A DNA stretch of 5,328 nt from an uncultured Atopobiaceae bacterium. Lineage in GTDB: Bacteria > Actinomycetota > Coriobacteriia > Coriobacteriales > Atopobiaceae. Under the pieces are notes generated by a model. It was given only the letters and a program-made list of their open reading frames with translations. It ran no database searches and was not told the DNA's origin. Both the position numbers and the translations under genes were made by a program. Location: NCBI GenBank assembly GCA_900770865.1, contig CAAGLU010000451.1, positions 1-5,328 of the forward strand, in the 5' to 3' direction. Positions 1-5,328 of the stretch are shown piece by piece (the stretch's first letter is position 1; every line of letters begins with the position of its first letter).

Positions 1-587
1 AGCGCGGTCTTCTCGTCGATAAAGAGCGGCGAGTAGTACATGCGGTTGAGCATAGCGGCGACCTCGGTGGGCGGAATCTCGGGGCGCTTCTCGAGCCAGT
101 ACTGGATGAGGTTGTTGTGGCCGGCTATCACAAACGAGAGGTACAGGTCGCGATGGAGCTCGGAGCCGCCAACCCCCTGCAGGCGGATGCGAAAGTACTC
201 GTGCATGAGCATGGTCGCCCGGTGCTGAAAGACGGGATCGCCGTGGTCGCTGTTGAGTGCCACGATCTTGTCACGGTTCTTGCGGAGCACCTCCATGCGG
301 GCGACCATCGAATGCGTGGGCTTAAGCTCGGCCTTGTTGAACTGCACCCCCAAAGCCGTGTTGTTGATCGTCCTCATGGTATCGAGAAGGCCGGCCTCGA
401 ACTGCTTCACCACGTCCTCGACACCGTCGAAGTGCCGGTAGAAGGTCGAGCGCGAGACACCAGCCAGACGCACCACGTCAGCCACCTTGATGTCGGGGAT
501 GTCGGTTGTCTCCATAAGGCAAAAGACCGCCTCCTCGATTCTCTCCTCGACGTTTCGCTTGGCGTTCTTCCCAGCGTCTCGCTTCAC
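1..587 (-). CDS. TetR/AcrR-family transcriptional regulator, C-terminal end cut by window edge
   Basis: This is a one-component DNA-binding repressor of the TetR fold, cytoplasmic, with unknown ligand. The visible 195 residues start MKRDAGKNAKRNVEERIEEA. The helix-turn-helix lies at about residues 33-60, with the typical core LAGVSRSTFYRHFDGVEDVV, in which the recognition helix carries the family's S-x-STFYRHF signature. The C-terminal half contains SFVIAGHNNLIQYWLEK followed by a proline and PTEVAAMLNRM, which resembles the TetR_C_8-like ligand-binding domain common in Firmicutes and Actinobacteria. TetR proteins are usually 190-220 residues, so little is missing. I chose GTG at 587 because GGGAGGT sits 6 nt upstream. 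An in-frame ATG at 623 would add 12 basic residues but has no ribosome site. It is divergent from the PucR-type gene, so autoregulation or control of that gene is plausible. The fold call is firm; the target is unknown. Confidence 0.9.
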   Translation of the reverse strand, partial: MKRDAGKNAKRNVEERIEEAVFCLMETTDIPDIKVADVVRLAGVSRSTFYRHFDGVEDVVKQFEAGLLDTMRTINNTALGVQFNKAELKPTHSMVARMEVLRKNRDKIVALNSDHGDPVFQHRATMLMHEYFRIRLQGVGGSELHRDLYLSFVIAGHNNLIQYWLEKRPEIPPTEVAAMLNRMYYSPLFIDEKTA

Positions 588-593
588 TCGCGC

Positions 594-600
594 ACCTCCC
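594..600 (-). promoter_or_regulatory. Shine-Dalgarno site of the tetR-type gene
   Basis: Read on the minus strand this is GGGAGGT, 6 nt before the GTG at 587. It decides the start in favour of GTG 587 over the in-frame ATG at 623, which lies upstream of this site. Confidence 0.75.
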
Positions 601-630
601 AAATGCAGCCGCTTCCTGCGCATATGCTGA

Positions 631-636
631 ACTATA
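631..636 (-). promoter_or_regulatory. Possible -10 element for the tetR-type gene
   Basis: On the minus strand the hexamer is TATAGT, the best AT-rich -10 match in the GC-rich upstream region. Transcription would begin near 624, giving a leader of about 36 nt to the GTG start and excluding the ATG at 623. The position expected for a -35 box (about 654-659) is GC-rich and has no consensus match, so this is tentative and may need an activator. Confidence 0.25.
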
Positions 637-661
637 GACGATGACAGCCCTGCCGCCCGCC

Positions 662-680
662 CGCACGAGACCAACGTGCG
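662..680. promoter_or_regulatory. Candidate operator: 19-bp inverted repeat between the divergent regulators
   Basis: CGCACG (662-667) and CGTGCG (675-680) are perfect inverted 6-bp arms around a 7-nt spacer. The size and symmetry suit a dimeric repressor such as TetR. It covers the place where the -35 box of the rightward promoter would lie if TATTAT at 695-700 is its -10. CG-rich palindromes arise fairly easily by chance in GC-rich DNA, so this is a candidate only. Confidence 0.35.
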
Positions 681-694
681 AGACGACATTCCCC

Positions 695-700
695 TATTAT
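695..700 (+). promoter_or_regulatory. Possible -10 element for the PucR-type gene
   Basis: TATTAT is the best -10-like hexamer in this spacer. It would start transcription near 707 and leave a leader of about 31 nt before GTG 738. No good -35 hexamer is visible 16-18 bp upstream, where part of the inverted repeat at 662-680 lies. The promoter assignment is therefore weak. Confidence 0.3.
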
Positions 701-725
701 TTTGTGTACTTGCACATACGACGAG

Positions 726-730
726 AAGGA
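726..730 (+). promoter_or_regulatory. Shine-Dalgarno site of the PucR-type gene
   Basis: AAGGA (within GAGAAGGA) stands 7 nt before GTG 738. It supports GTG 738 as the start rather than the in-frame TTG at 702, which has no purine-rich site in front of it. Confidence 0.7.
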
Positions 731-737
731 CCTAGCC

Positions 738-2351
738 GTGGAACTCAAAGAGCTGCTCAAGCGCCTGCCCGAGGGGTCCGTTGCCCTGAGGAAGCTCCGT
801 GACCCAGAGGTCAACATCGACAACATCTGCTTCCTCACCCCATCGACAAGGCACACCCACCCCAATGTCCTGTATTTCTCGGATGACGTGCATCTGCCCG
901 ACACGCCTCCCGATGACATACTCAACGTCGTCCTCTTTGGGTGTCAGGAGGTACCTGCGGCGTATCTCGAAAGCCCTTCCGCCAACATCGTGCTGCTCCG
1001 CCTGGAGTTCAATCCCTTCTCTTGCTACAACGACCTTCAGGGATTCTTCCTCGAGGACATCCAGGTGACGGACATCGTTCGCCGTATGCTCACCGCCCAC
1101 TTCACCAACAACGGCCTCCAGTACCTCATCGAGGAGGCGTCACGCGCACTGGGCAACCCCATTGTGGTGGTGGACAGCGCCTACCACTACGTGGCGCGCC
1201 ACGTGGAGGGCAAGCTCGACCCTACCAACAACATCGACAAGGTGCTTGAGCAGGAGTTTCGCTACGAGTCAATCCTCGAGGACGGTGTCGCCTTCATCGA
1301 GCACGAGCGCATCACCGAGCGTTGCGCGCAGTCTACCCGGCCCATCGTGGTGTACAACGAGGTCCTTGGGGCAAACACCATGGTCACACCTTCGGTAGTG
1401 CACGGGGTGACCATCGCTCACACCATGATGATCGAGCGCGACCACCCGTTCGGCGAGGTGGACATGGAGTGCATGGCCCGCCTGGGGCGCTTTGTTGCCC
1501 AGGAAATGCAGAAGACCAACCTCTATGTTGCGAGCCGTGGGCAGATGGACTCCTACTTCCTGGTGAGTCTCCTCAACGACGAGCAACCAAGTCACGCCGT
1601 GACCGCGCGGCGCCTGAGCGTGCTCGACTTCCGTCCCCTCCCCGAGCTCTACGTGGCGGTCTTCGACCCCAACCACGCAGATGTCGCCCCGCATGACCTC
1701 GACTCCATTGCCATGCAGCTCACCGGCTGTCTCCAGAACAGCATCTACGCCACGTACGAGAAGGCGCTCGTGGTGCTCTTCTCTCGCGAGAAGGAAGCCG
1801 GCCTTGGGACCTACACCGAGGAGCTTCTCCGCAAGGTCGCCGACGTGAACGACCTCTCGATTGGCGTGAGCAACGCCTTCGAGGACCTCACGCACATCCA
1901 GAGCCACTACGAGCAGGCACGCGCCGCCATAAGGGCGGGCCGCATGGTCTCGGTCTTTCTCGAGGACGGTCAGGTCTACCACTACTGCGACTATGCCTAC
2001 GTGCAGATGCTCGATCTTACCAACGCGCAGTACAACCTGCTCAACTTTGTGCATCCCTCGCTCATGCGACTGGCGCGCTACGACCGCGAGCACGGAACCG
2101 AGCTCATGGACACGCTCTTCATCTACCTGCAGAATGCCTGCAACACCCAGCGCTCGGCGAAGATGCTCAACCTGCACAAGAACACGCTGCTCTACCGTAT
2201 GGGACGCATCCGCGAGATCCTTGGGTGCAACCTCTCCTCGGGCGAGGACCAGTTCATGATTCAGCTTTCCTACCGTATCCTCTTCTTCCTCGACCTCTTC
2301 ACGTCGCGCATAAGCACCACACGCGCGGATTTTAGGACCGAGGAGGACTAA
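738..2351 (+). CDS. PucR/CdaR-type transcriptional regulator with C-terminal helix-turn-helix
   Basis: This 537-residue cytoplasmic regulator belongs to the PucR/CdaR group, whose members usually activate genes for uptake and catabolism of compounds such as purines or sugar acids. The C-terminal helix-turn-helix (about 452-512) is the clearest part: NTQRSAKMLNLHKNTLLYRM, followed by GRIREILGCNL, matches the PucR HTH pattern (T-x-x-x-A-x-x-L-x-x-H-x-N-T-L-x-Y-R). The middle part (about 265-402) resembles the CdaR GGDEF-like domain, ending FEDLTHIQSHYEQARAAIRA. Residues about 127-260 (ALGNPIVVVDSAYHYVARH onward) resemble a GAF-like sensor, and 1-110 form an N-terminal domain I cannot name. There are no membrane segments. 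The start was set at GTG 738 from its ribosome site. It is divergent from the TetR-type gene and convergent with the flavoprotein gene. Family is confident; ligand and targets are unknown, though the neighbouring hydrolase and flavoprotein are candidates. Confidence 0.9.
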   Translation: MELKELLKRLPEGSVALRKLRDPEVNIDNICFLTPSTRHTHPNVLYFSDDVHLPDTPPDDILNVVLFGCQEVPAAYLESPSANIVLLRLEFNPFSCYNDLQGFFLEDIQVTDIVRRMLTAHFTNNGLQYLIEEASRALGNPIVVVDSAYHYVARHVEGKLDPTNNIDKVLEQEFRYESILEDGVAFIEHERITERCAQSTRPIVVYNEVLGANTMVTPSVVHGVTIAHTMMIERDHPFGEVDMECMARLGRFVAQEMQKTNLYVASRGQMDSYFLVSLLNDEQPSHAVTARRLSVLDFRPLPELYVAVFDPNHADVAPHDLDSIAMQLTGCLQNSIYATYEKALVVLFSREKEAGLGTYTEELLRKVADVNDLSIGVSNAFEDLTHIQSHYEQARAAIRAGRMVSVFLEDGQVYHYCDYAYVQMLDLTNAQYNLLNFVHPSLMRLARYDREHGTELMDTLFIYLQNACNTQRSAKMLNLHKNTLLYRMGRIREILGCNLSSGEDQFMIQLSYRILFFLDLFTSRISTTRADFRTEED

Positions 2352-2356
2352 AGAAA

Positions 2357-2387
2357 CGCGCCGGACGCATCACCTGCGCCCGGCGCG
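2357..2387. terminator. Bidirectional rho-independent terminator between convergent genes
   Basis: The arms CGCGCCGG (2357-2364) and CCGGCGCG (2380-2387) are perfectly complementary. An inner CGC/GCG pair follows after one A/C mismatch, leaving a 7-nt loop. Leftward transcripts from the flavoprotein gene meet TTTCTTTA just after the stem, a good U-tract. Rightward transcripts from the PucR-type gene meet only ACTTTCG, a weaker one. It begins 5 nt after the PucR-type stop codon and lies 23 nt beyond the flavoprotein stop. Confidence 0.8.
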
Positions 2388-2389
2388 GA

Positions 2390-2403
2390 CTTTCGTGTGA
2401 AAG
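2390..2403. repeat. Small inverted repeat beside the convergent terminator
   Basis: CTTTC (2390-2394) and GAAAG (2399-2403) are perfect 5-bp arms around GTGT. It sits between the main terminator hairpin and the flavoprotein stop codon. It could stack as a minor second hairpin, but it is short and may be chance. Confidence 0.25.
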
Positions 2404-2410
2404 ATGCCTG

Positions 2411-3373
2411 CTACACGGTGGGGAAGCTCAGCTTGCGGAAGTGCTCGGCCTGGTCTGCCACGGAGTCTTTCTTCTGCATGAACTCGATGCGGGTCTTGAT
2501 GATCTCGTTCAGGTGCTCGGCGCGGGCCTTGTCGTCGTTGCGGTCGCGAATCAGGCCATTCTCGGCAATCTTGAGCTTGGGCTTGCCGGTCTTCTCGTCC
2601 ACCACGAGGTCGCCGCCGGCGCCGCACACGGCGCACTCCCACGGGAACTCGACGCCGTCCCAGTGCGCGTCACCGGGGTAGACCAGGCTCGAGTGGCAGT
2701 TGGGGCACACGCCGTCATCCGGATCGCCCAGCCAGGTGCGCTGGTCAAACGGGGTCTCCATGGCATCCCAGATGTGCTCGCCCATCTCGCGGCAGCGCTC
2801 GACCTGCTCGGGGAAGATGAGCATCGAGCCAGGGCGGGCGGAGCGCTGGATCATGTAGCGGTCGACGACCTGCAGCGACATGGTGAACATGGTTGCCTGC
2901 AGGCTCTCGAGCGCGAGCGGCTGCCAGTCGTGCATGGAGCCGCCAACGGCAATGAGACCGGCAACGGTGTGCGGGTTCTCCTTCACGACGCCAATCTGCA
3001 GCAGGAACGAGAGCTCGTAGGCAAGGAAGCGCTGAGCAAAGCGGGTGTAGAGCGAGCTGGGCATGAGGTCGTAGGTGGGGACGGCGATAAGGACGCCGTT
3101 GCAGGTGTGCATCTCGGCAATCAGACGATCGACGTCGTCCTTGTCCTTGAGGACGCAGCCCTTGTACTCCTTGGTGGGGTCCTGCGCGATGGCACCCATT
3201 TGCATGGTGCAGCCCTCGCAGCCGGTGCAGGGCAGAATGTCGTAGTCGAAAAGATTGATGAGCTCGCAGTCTGCGCCCTTGTCGCGCAGGACCTCGAGCG
3301 CCGCCTTGAGCGCAATCTCGCTGTTGCCGCCATGCATGCCGGCGCAGATGCCCATTACCTTGTGCTGTGCCAT
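2411..3373 (-). CDS. Flavodoxin-family NAD(P)H-dependent oxidoreductase-like protein with cysteine cluster and C-terminal zinc ribbon
   Basis: This 320-residue cytoplasmic protein probably binds FMN and moves electrons from NAD(P)H or another donor to an unknown acceptor. The N-terminal half follows the flavodoxin-fold pattern of NADPH-dependent FMN reductases and iron-sulfur flavoproteins: VMGICAGMHGGNSEIALKAA (about 6-25, phosphate-binding loop), a cysteine cluster C49-x2-C52-x2-C55, C73 after a 17-residue insert, DDVDRLIAEM, and VLIAVPTYDLMPSSLYTRF (about 94-112). These four cysteines could hold an Fe-S cluster as in Isf proteins, where the fourth cysteine usually lies closer. The C-terminal part adds C223PNC226 and C247AVC250, a rubredoxin-like or zinc-ribbon knuckle pair, then a charged helical tail. 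The ATG at 3373 has GAGGGG 6 nt upstream; the frame continues further upstream but without supporting signals. It lies downstream of the hydrolase behind a terminator, so it probably has its own promoter. The substrate is unknown. Confidence 0.85.
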   Translation of the reverse strand: MAQHKVMGICAGMHGGNSEIALKAALEVLRDKGADCELINLFDYDILPCTGCEGCTMQMGAIAQDPTKEYKGCVLKDKDDVDRLIAEMHTCNGVLIAVPTYDLMPSSLYTRFAQRFLAYELSFLLQIGVVKENPHTVAGLIAVGGSMHDWQPLALESLQATMFTMSLQVVDRYMIQRSARPGSMLIFPEQVERCREMGEHIWDAMETPFDQRTWLGDPDDGVCPNCHSSLVYPGDAHWDGVEFPWECAVCGAGGDLVVDEKTGKPKLKIAENGLIRDRNDDKARAEHLNEIIKTRIEFMQKKDSVADQAEHFRKLSFPTV

Positions 3374-3379
3374 GAAAGA

Positions 3380-3389
3380 CCCCTCTCCT
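3380..3389 (-). promoter_or_regulatory. Shine-Dalgarno site of the flavoprotein gene
   Basis: On the minus strand the sequence is AGGAGAGGGG, with GAGGGG ending 6 nt before the ATG at 3373. It identifies that ATG as the start within a longer open frame. Confidence 0.75.
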
Positions 3390-3475
3390 GGGATGTGGGA
3401 TGCTTGGTGCGCAGCGCCGGCCCCTGCCGGTCCGCGCATGCCTCCCTGATGGTAGGCGGCGGGGTTCTCGCGGTA

Positions 3476-3493
3476 TTCGTCTGACGAGACGAA
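3476..3493. promoter_or_regulatory. Candidate operator: perfect 7-bp inverted repeat upstream of the flavoprotein gene
   Basis: TTCGTCT (3476-3482) and AGACGAA (3487-3493) are perfect inverted arms around GACG. The 18-bp dyad is less GC-rich than its surroundings and lies about 100 bp before the flavoprotein start, with no T-run after it, so an operator is more likely than a terminator. The regulator is unknown; the neighbouring TetR-type or PucR-type protein is a candidate. Confidence 0.45.
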
Positions 3494-3520
3494 ACTGCGT
3501 ACGAGGTTGGGAGATGGGTT

Positions 3521-3532
3521 GTGCGAACGCAC
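3521..3532. promoter_or_regulatory. Short palindrome upstream of the flavoprotein gene
   Basis: GTGCG (3521-3525) and CGCAC (3528-3532) are perfect inverted 5-bp arms around AA. It could be a second binding site in the same control region. It is short and CG-rich, so chance is a fair alternative. Confidence 0.3.
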
Positions 3533-3558
3533 GGTGTCGGGTTGGAGCCCCACAGAAA

Positions 3559-3589
3559 GGGGCTCTCCGGCAACATGCCGGAGAGCCCC
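3559..3589 (-). terminator. Rho-independent terminator of the hydrolase gene
   Basis: GGGGCTCTCCGGCA (3559-3572) and TGCCGGAGAGCCCC (3576-3589) are perfect 14-bp inverted arms with a 3-nt loop. On the minus strand the stem begins 25 nt after the hydrolase stop and is followed by TTTCTGT, a short U-rich stretch. It should end hydrolase transcripts and separate them from the flavoprotein gene. Confidence 0.85.
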
Positions 3590-3614
3590 CGAGCCAGAGC
3601 TTGGTCTATATCGC

Positions 3615-5328
3615 CTAGCGGTGGATGTACTCCCCCGCCTGGTACCTCGGCGGCACCACGGGCACCTCAATCCAGGACTCCCACTCGCCACCGGTATGGA
3701 TGTTGTGGGTGCCGTGGTTCTCGGTATCCCAGGAGAGCGGCTCGAACCAGCCGTCGCGGATGTAGCGGCCAGAAATCTGCACGCGGAAGCGCTCGCCCTT
3801 GTGGTACACGCGGGCCGTAGGAACGATCGCGATGTCCACGGCACGGACCTCGCCCTCGGCCAGCTTGTTGGTGTCGGTCATCGTGTAGACCGGAGTGTGC
3901 GCCTTGGTGAGGGCAGTGTCCACGGTTGCACGAGACACGCGGCACTTGCCCCATGCGCCGGGGTGCGGCTCGTCGAGCGTGAGCCACGGCACCCAGTTGC
4001 CCTCGGCGTCGGCCTTCTGGATGTTCACGAAGAGGTCCATGTCGTCGTAGCCGTCGCACGAGACAAAGAGGTGCAGGTTCATGTAGCCCGTGATCTCGAC
4101 GTCCTCCGGGAGGGTGAGGTCAAAGTCGAGCTCCTCGTCCTCCGGGTTGTAGCTGGCCTTGGCCTGCGTGGCCACCGGCTCGGTCGAGAGCGAGTAGCAG
4201 GAGCTCTTGTGGTCGAGCTCGGCGCAGTCCTTGGGCGCGGACGCGTCGAGGTAGAGCTTCTTGTACTGCGTGCGCTTGATGGGCCACGCCTTCTCGGGAC
4301 GCTGCTCCTGGTAGTCAACGTCATAGCCGTCCATGATGTCAAGGCGGACGCGCGGCGTCATCTCCCAGCCGTTGTGGATGCCCTTGAGGTAGCGGTCGTA
4401 GTAGCGAAGCAGGTCCTCGAGGTTCTCGGGGTTGTAGGTGTCAGGCCACTCGAAGTCCCTGTGCGCGCGCATCCACTTGAGGTGGCTACGGCAGCGCCTC
4501 CAGGCGTTGAAGGAGCCCGGCAGGTGGAAGTGCGACCAACCGGCGGTCTGGTAGACGGGAATCTTGACCTTGCGCACGTCCGCGCGCTTGTCGTTCCAGT
4601 AGGCGTTCATGTCGGGGTACATCTTGGCCATGGCGACCTGGTCATCCACGCCGTTGGGGCCCGTCACCTGTGCGGCAATGAACTTGTTAAACGAGAGGGC
4701 CGGAACGCCACCCTCGAAGAAGCTCTCGCGGTAGAGGTCGGTCGTGCACTCCCAGGGCGCAATGCAGGCCAGGTGGGGCGGGCAGGTGGAAGCGATGCCC
4801 CACTGGTGCATGGCCACGCCGGAGTTGCCCGACATGCCCACGCGGCCGTTGGACCAGGGCTGGGCGGCAACCCACTCCACGAAGTCGTAGCCGTCCTCGC
4901 GGTCCTGGTGCGTGAACATGTGGACCGAGCCCTCGGAGTGGCCCGCGCCGCGCACGTCCACGTTGGCCACGGCGTAGCCCTTGTAGCACCAGAAGAGCGG
5001 GTCAGGCGACTCGAACTTGGCGCACTTGGAGACCGTCGCGGGGGGCACGCCCATGATCTGCCACTCGCTCATGCCGTCACCCGGGCGCTTGCCAAACCAC
5101 GACCAGGAGACGATCGTGGGATAGCGCCCCTCGGCCTCGGGCTTGTAGATGTCGCAGTAGATCTTGGTGCCGTCACGCATGACCACTTCCTGGTCCTGCA
5201 TGCACACCACGCTGTCCGCCGCCTGGTAGGTGTGCGGGTTGAACGGCGGGCAGAAGCCCTGGCCCATGCGGGCCATAGGGTCGTCACTCGCGGAGAGGTC
5301 AACCTCTGCCTGGTTGTCGTTGGGCTGG
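3615..5328 (-). CDS. CocE/NonD-family (X-Pro dipeptidyl-peptidase S15-like) alpha/beta hydrolase, 5' end beyond the window
   Basis: This is a serine hydrolase of the group that includes cocaine esterase and X-Pro dipeptidyl-peptidases, acting on an ester or amide not predictable from sequence. Numbering from the ATG at 5276 (553 residues): MRDGTKIYCDIYKP (33-46), DVRGAGHSEG (107-116), a nucleophile elbow VGMSGNSGVAMHQW (146-159, presumed Ser152), the cap, YDRYLKGIHNGWEMTPRVRL (293-312), and a C-terminal jelly-roll domain (about 310-545) as in PepX_C. Probable catalytic His is H272 in AHRDFEWPDTY. Two expected positions look altered: GWxD reads GWSH (246-249), and the oxyanion Tyr of PYGK reads Phe61 in WFGK. 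No signal peptide is seen in the visible part. The frame stays open from ATG 5276 to the edge, adding at least 17 residues, and that ATG lacks a ribosome site, so the real start is probably outside. A strong terminator follows the stop. Confidence 0.9.
   Translation of the reverse strand, partial: QPNDNQAEVDLSASDDPMARMGQGFCPPFNPHTYQAADSVVCMQDQEVVMRDGTKIYCDIYKPEAEGRYPTIVSWSWFGKRPGDGMSEWQIMGVPPATVSKCAKFESPDPLFWCYKGYAVANVDVRGAGHSEGSVHMFTHQDREDGYDFVEWVAAQPWSNGRVGMSGNSGVAMHQWGIASTCPPHLACIAPWECTTDLYRESFFEGGVPALSFNKFIAAQVTGPNGVDDQVAMAKMYPDMNAYWNDKRADVRKVKIPVYQTAGWSHFHLPGSFNAWRRCRSHLKWMRAHRDFEWPDTYNPENLEDLLRYYDRYLKGIHNGWEMTPRVRLDIMDGYDVDYQEQRPEKAWPIKRTQYKKLYLDASAPKDCAELDHKSSCYSLSTEPVATQAKASYNPEDEELDFDLTLPEDVEITGYMNLHLFVSCDGYDDMDLFVNIQKADAEGNWVPWLTLDEPHPGAWGKCRVSRATVDTALTKAHTPVYTMTDTNKLAEGEVRAVDIAIVPTARVYHKGERFRVQISGRYIRDGWFEPLSWDTENHGTHNIHTGGEWESWIEVPVVPPRYQAGEYIHR

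Larger units (their letters stand above)
3374..3558 (-). other. Long non-coding leader and presumed promoter region of the flavoprotein gene
   Basis: No convincing gene is seen here. The stretch holds the Shine-Dalgarno site, a GC-rich hairpin (CCGGC 3417-3421 with GCCGG 3426-3430) and two palindromes at 3476-3493 and 3521-3532. I could not identify a clear -35/-10 pair on the minus strand; TACCAT (3454-3449) is the nearest -10-like hexamer. Because a terminator separates it from the upstream hydrolase, a regulated promoter for the flavoprotein gene is expected here. Confidence 0.45.

Noticed and set aside
588..623. ATG at 623 as start of the tetR-type gene
   Set aside because: It lacks a ribosome site and lies at the predicted transcription start, whereas GTG 587 has GGGAGGT at good spacing.
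117..644. Plus-strand open frame of 175 codons over the tetR-type gene
   Set aside because: It is antisense to a frame with a clear TetR helix-turn-helix and a ribosome site, and its translation shows no recognisable domain.
703..716. TGTG-N6-CACA, which looks like a CRP-type half-site pair
   Set aside because: The arms are only 4 bp, the fuller consensus is missing, and it lies at or downstream of the presumed -10 box.
702..737. TTG at 702 as start of the PucR-type gene
   Set aside because: There is no ribosome site before it, and it would place the start about where the transcript begins; GTG 738 has AAGGA 7 nt upstream.
1269..2177. Minus-strand open frame of 302 codons within the PucR-type gene
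   Set aside because: It is a GC-rich antisense shadow; the plus strand carries the PucR HTH and sensible start signals.
2441..3484. Plus-strand open frame of 347 codons over the flavoprotein gene
   Set aside because: It is antisense to conserved flavodoxin motifs and cysteine clusters. Long antisense frames are expected in GC-rich DNA.
3374..3844. Upstream extension of the flavoprotein frame to 477 residues
   Set aside because: The extension overlaps the hydrolase gene and the terminator in another frame, while ATG 3373 has a strong Shine-Dalgarno site and begins a typical flavodoxin strand.
1..5328. CRISPR arrays, insertion sequences, tRNA or rRNA genes, attachment sites
   Set aside because: No repeated spaced units, transposase-like frames, cloverleaf-like or rRNA-like segments were seen; nearly all of the window is explained by four genes.

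Overview
The window is GC-rich, densely coding bacterial DNA with GTG starts behind good Shine-Dalgarno sites and strong rho-independent hairpins. High GC and the gene types (TetR, PucR/CdaR-type regulator, flavodoxin-family protein with a zinc ribbon, CocE/NonD hydrolase) would suit a high-GC anaerobe, possibly of the Coriobacteriia. That placement is an inference; no marker gene is present.

Layout. Bases 1-587 hold a TetR/AcrR-type regulator on the minus strand, cut by the left edge. A 150-bp divergent intergenic region (588-737) follows, with two Shine-Dalgarno sites, a possible 19-bp operator-like inverted repeat and weak -10 candidates. Bases 738-2351 (+) encode a PucR/CdaR-type regulator of 537 residues. 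It converges on a flavodoxin-family protein (2411-3373, minus) across a hairpin at 2357-2387 that probably terminates both. Upstream of the flavoprotein lies a 241-bp spacer (3374-3614) with two palindromes and, at its far end, a 14-bp perfect terminator stem. Bases 3615-5328 (minus) encode a CocE/NonD (X-Pro dipeptidyl-peptidase S15-like) alpha/beta hydrolase whose reading frame is still open at the right edge.

How the genes may work together. The divergent tetR/pucR pair has the geometry of a local regulatory pair. The hydrolase and flavoprotein lie on the same strand but are separated by a strong terminator, so they are probably separate transcription units. A shared role, such as uptake and reduction or hydrolysis of a small ester, amide or aromatic compound under one of the regulators, is conceivable but not shown. 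The most distinctive features are the unusual active-site residues of the hydrolase, the two cysteine clusters of the flavoprotein, and the palindrome upstream of it. I see no CRISPR, mobile element, tRNA or rRNA, and no clear evidence for an entirely new system.
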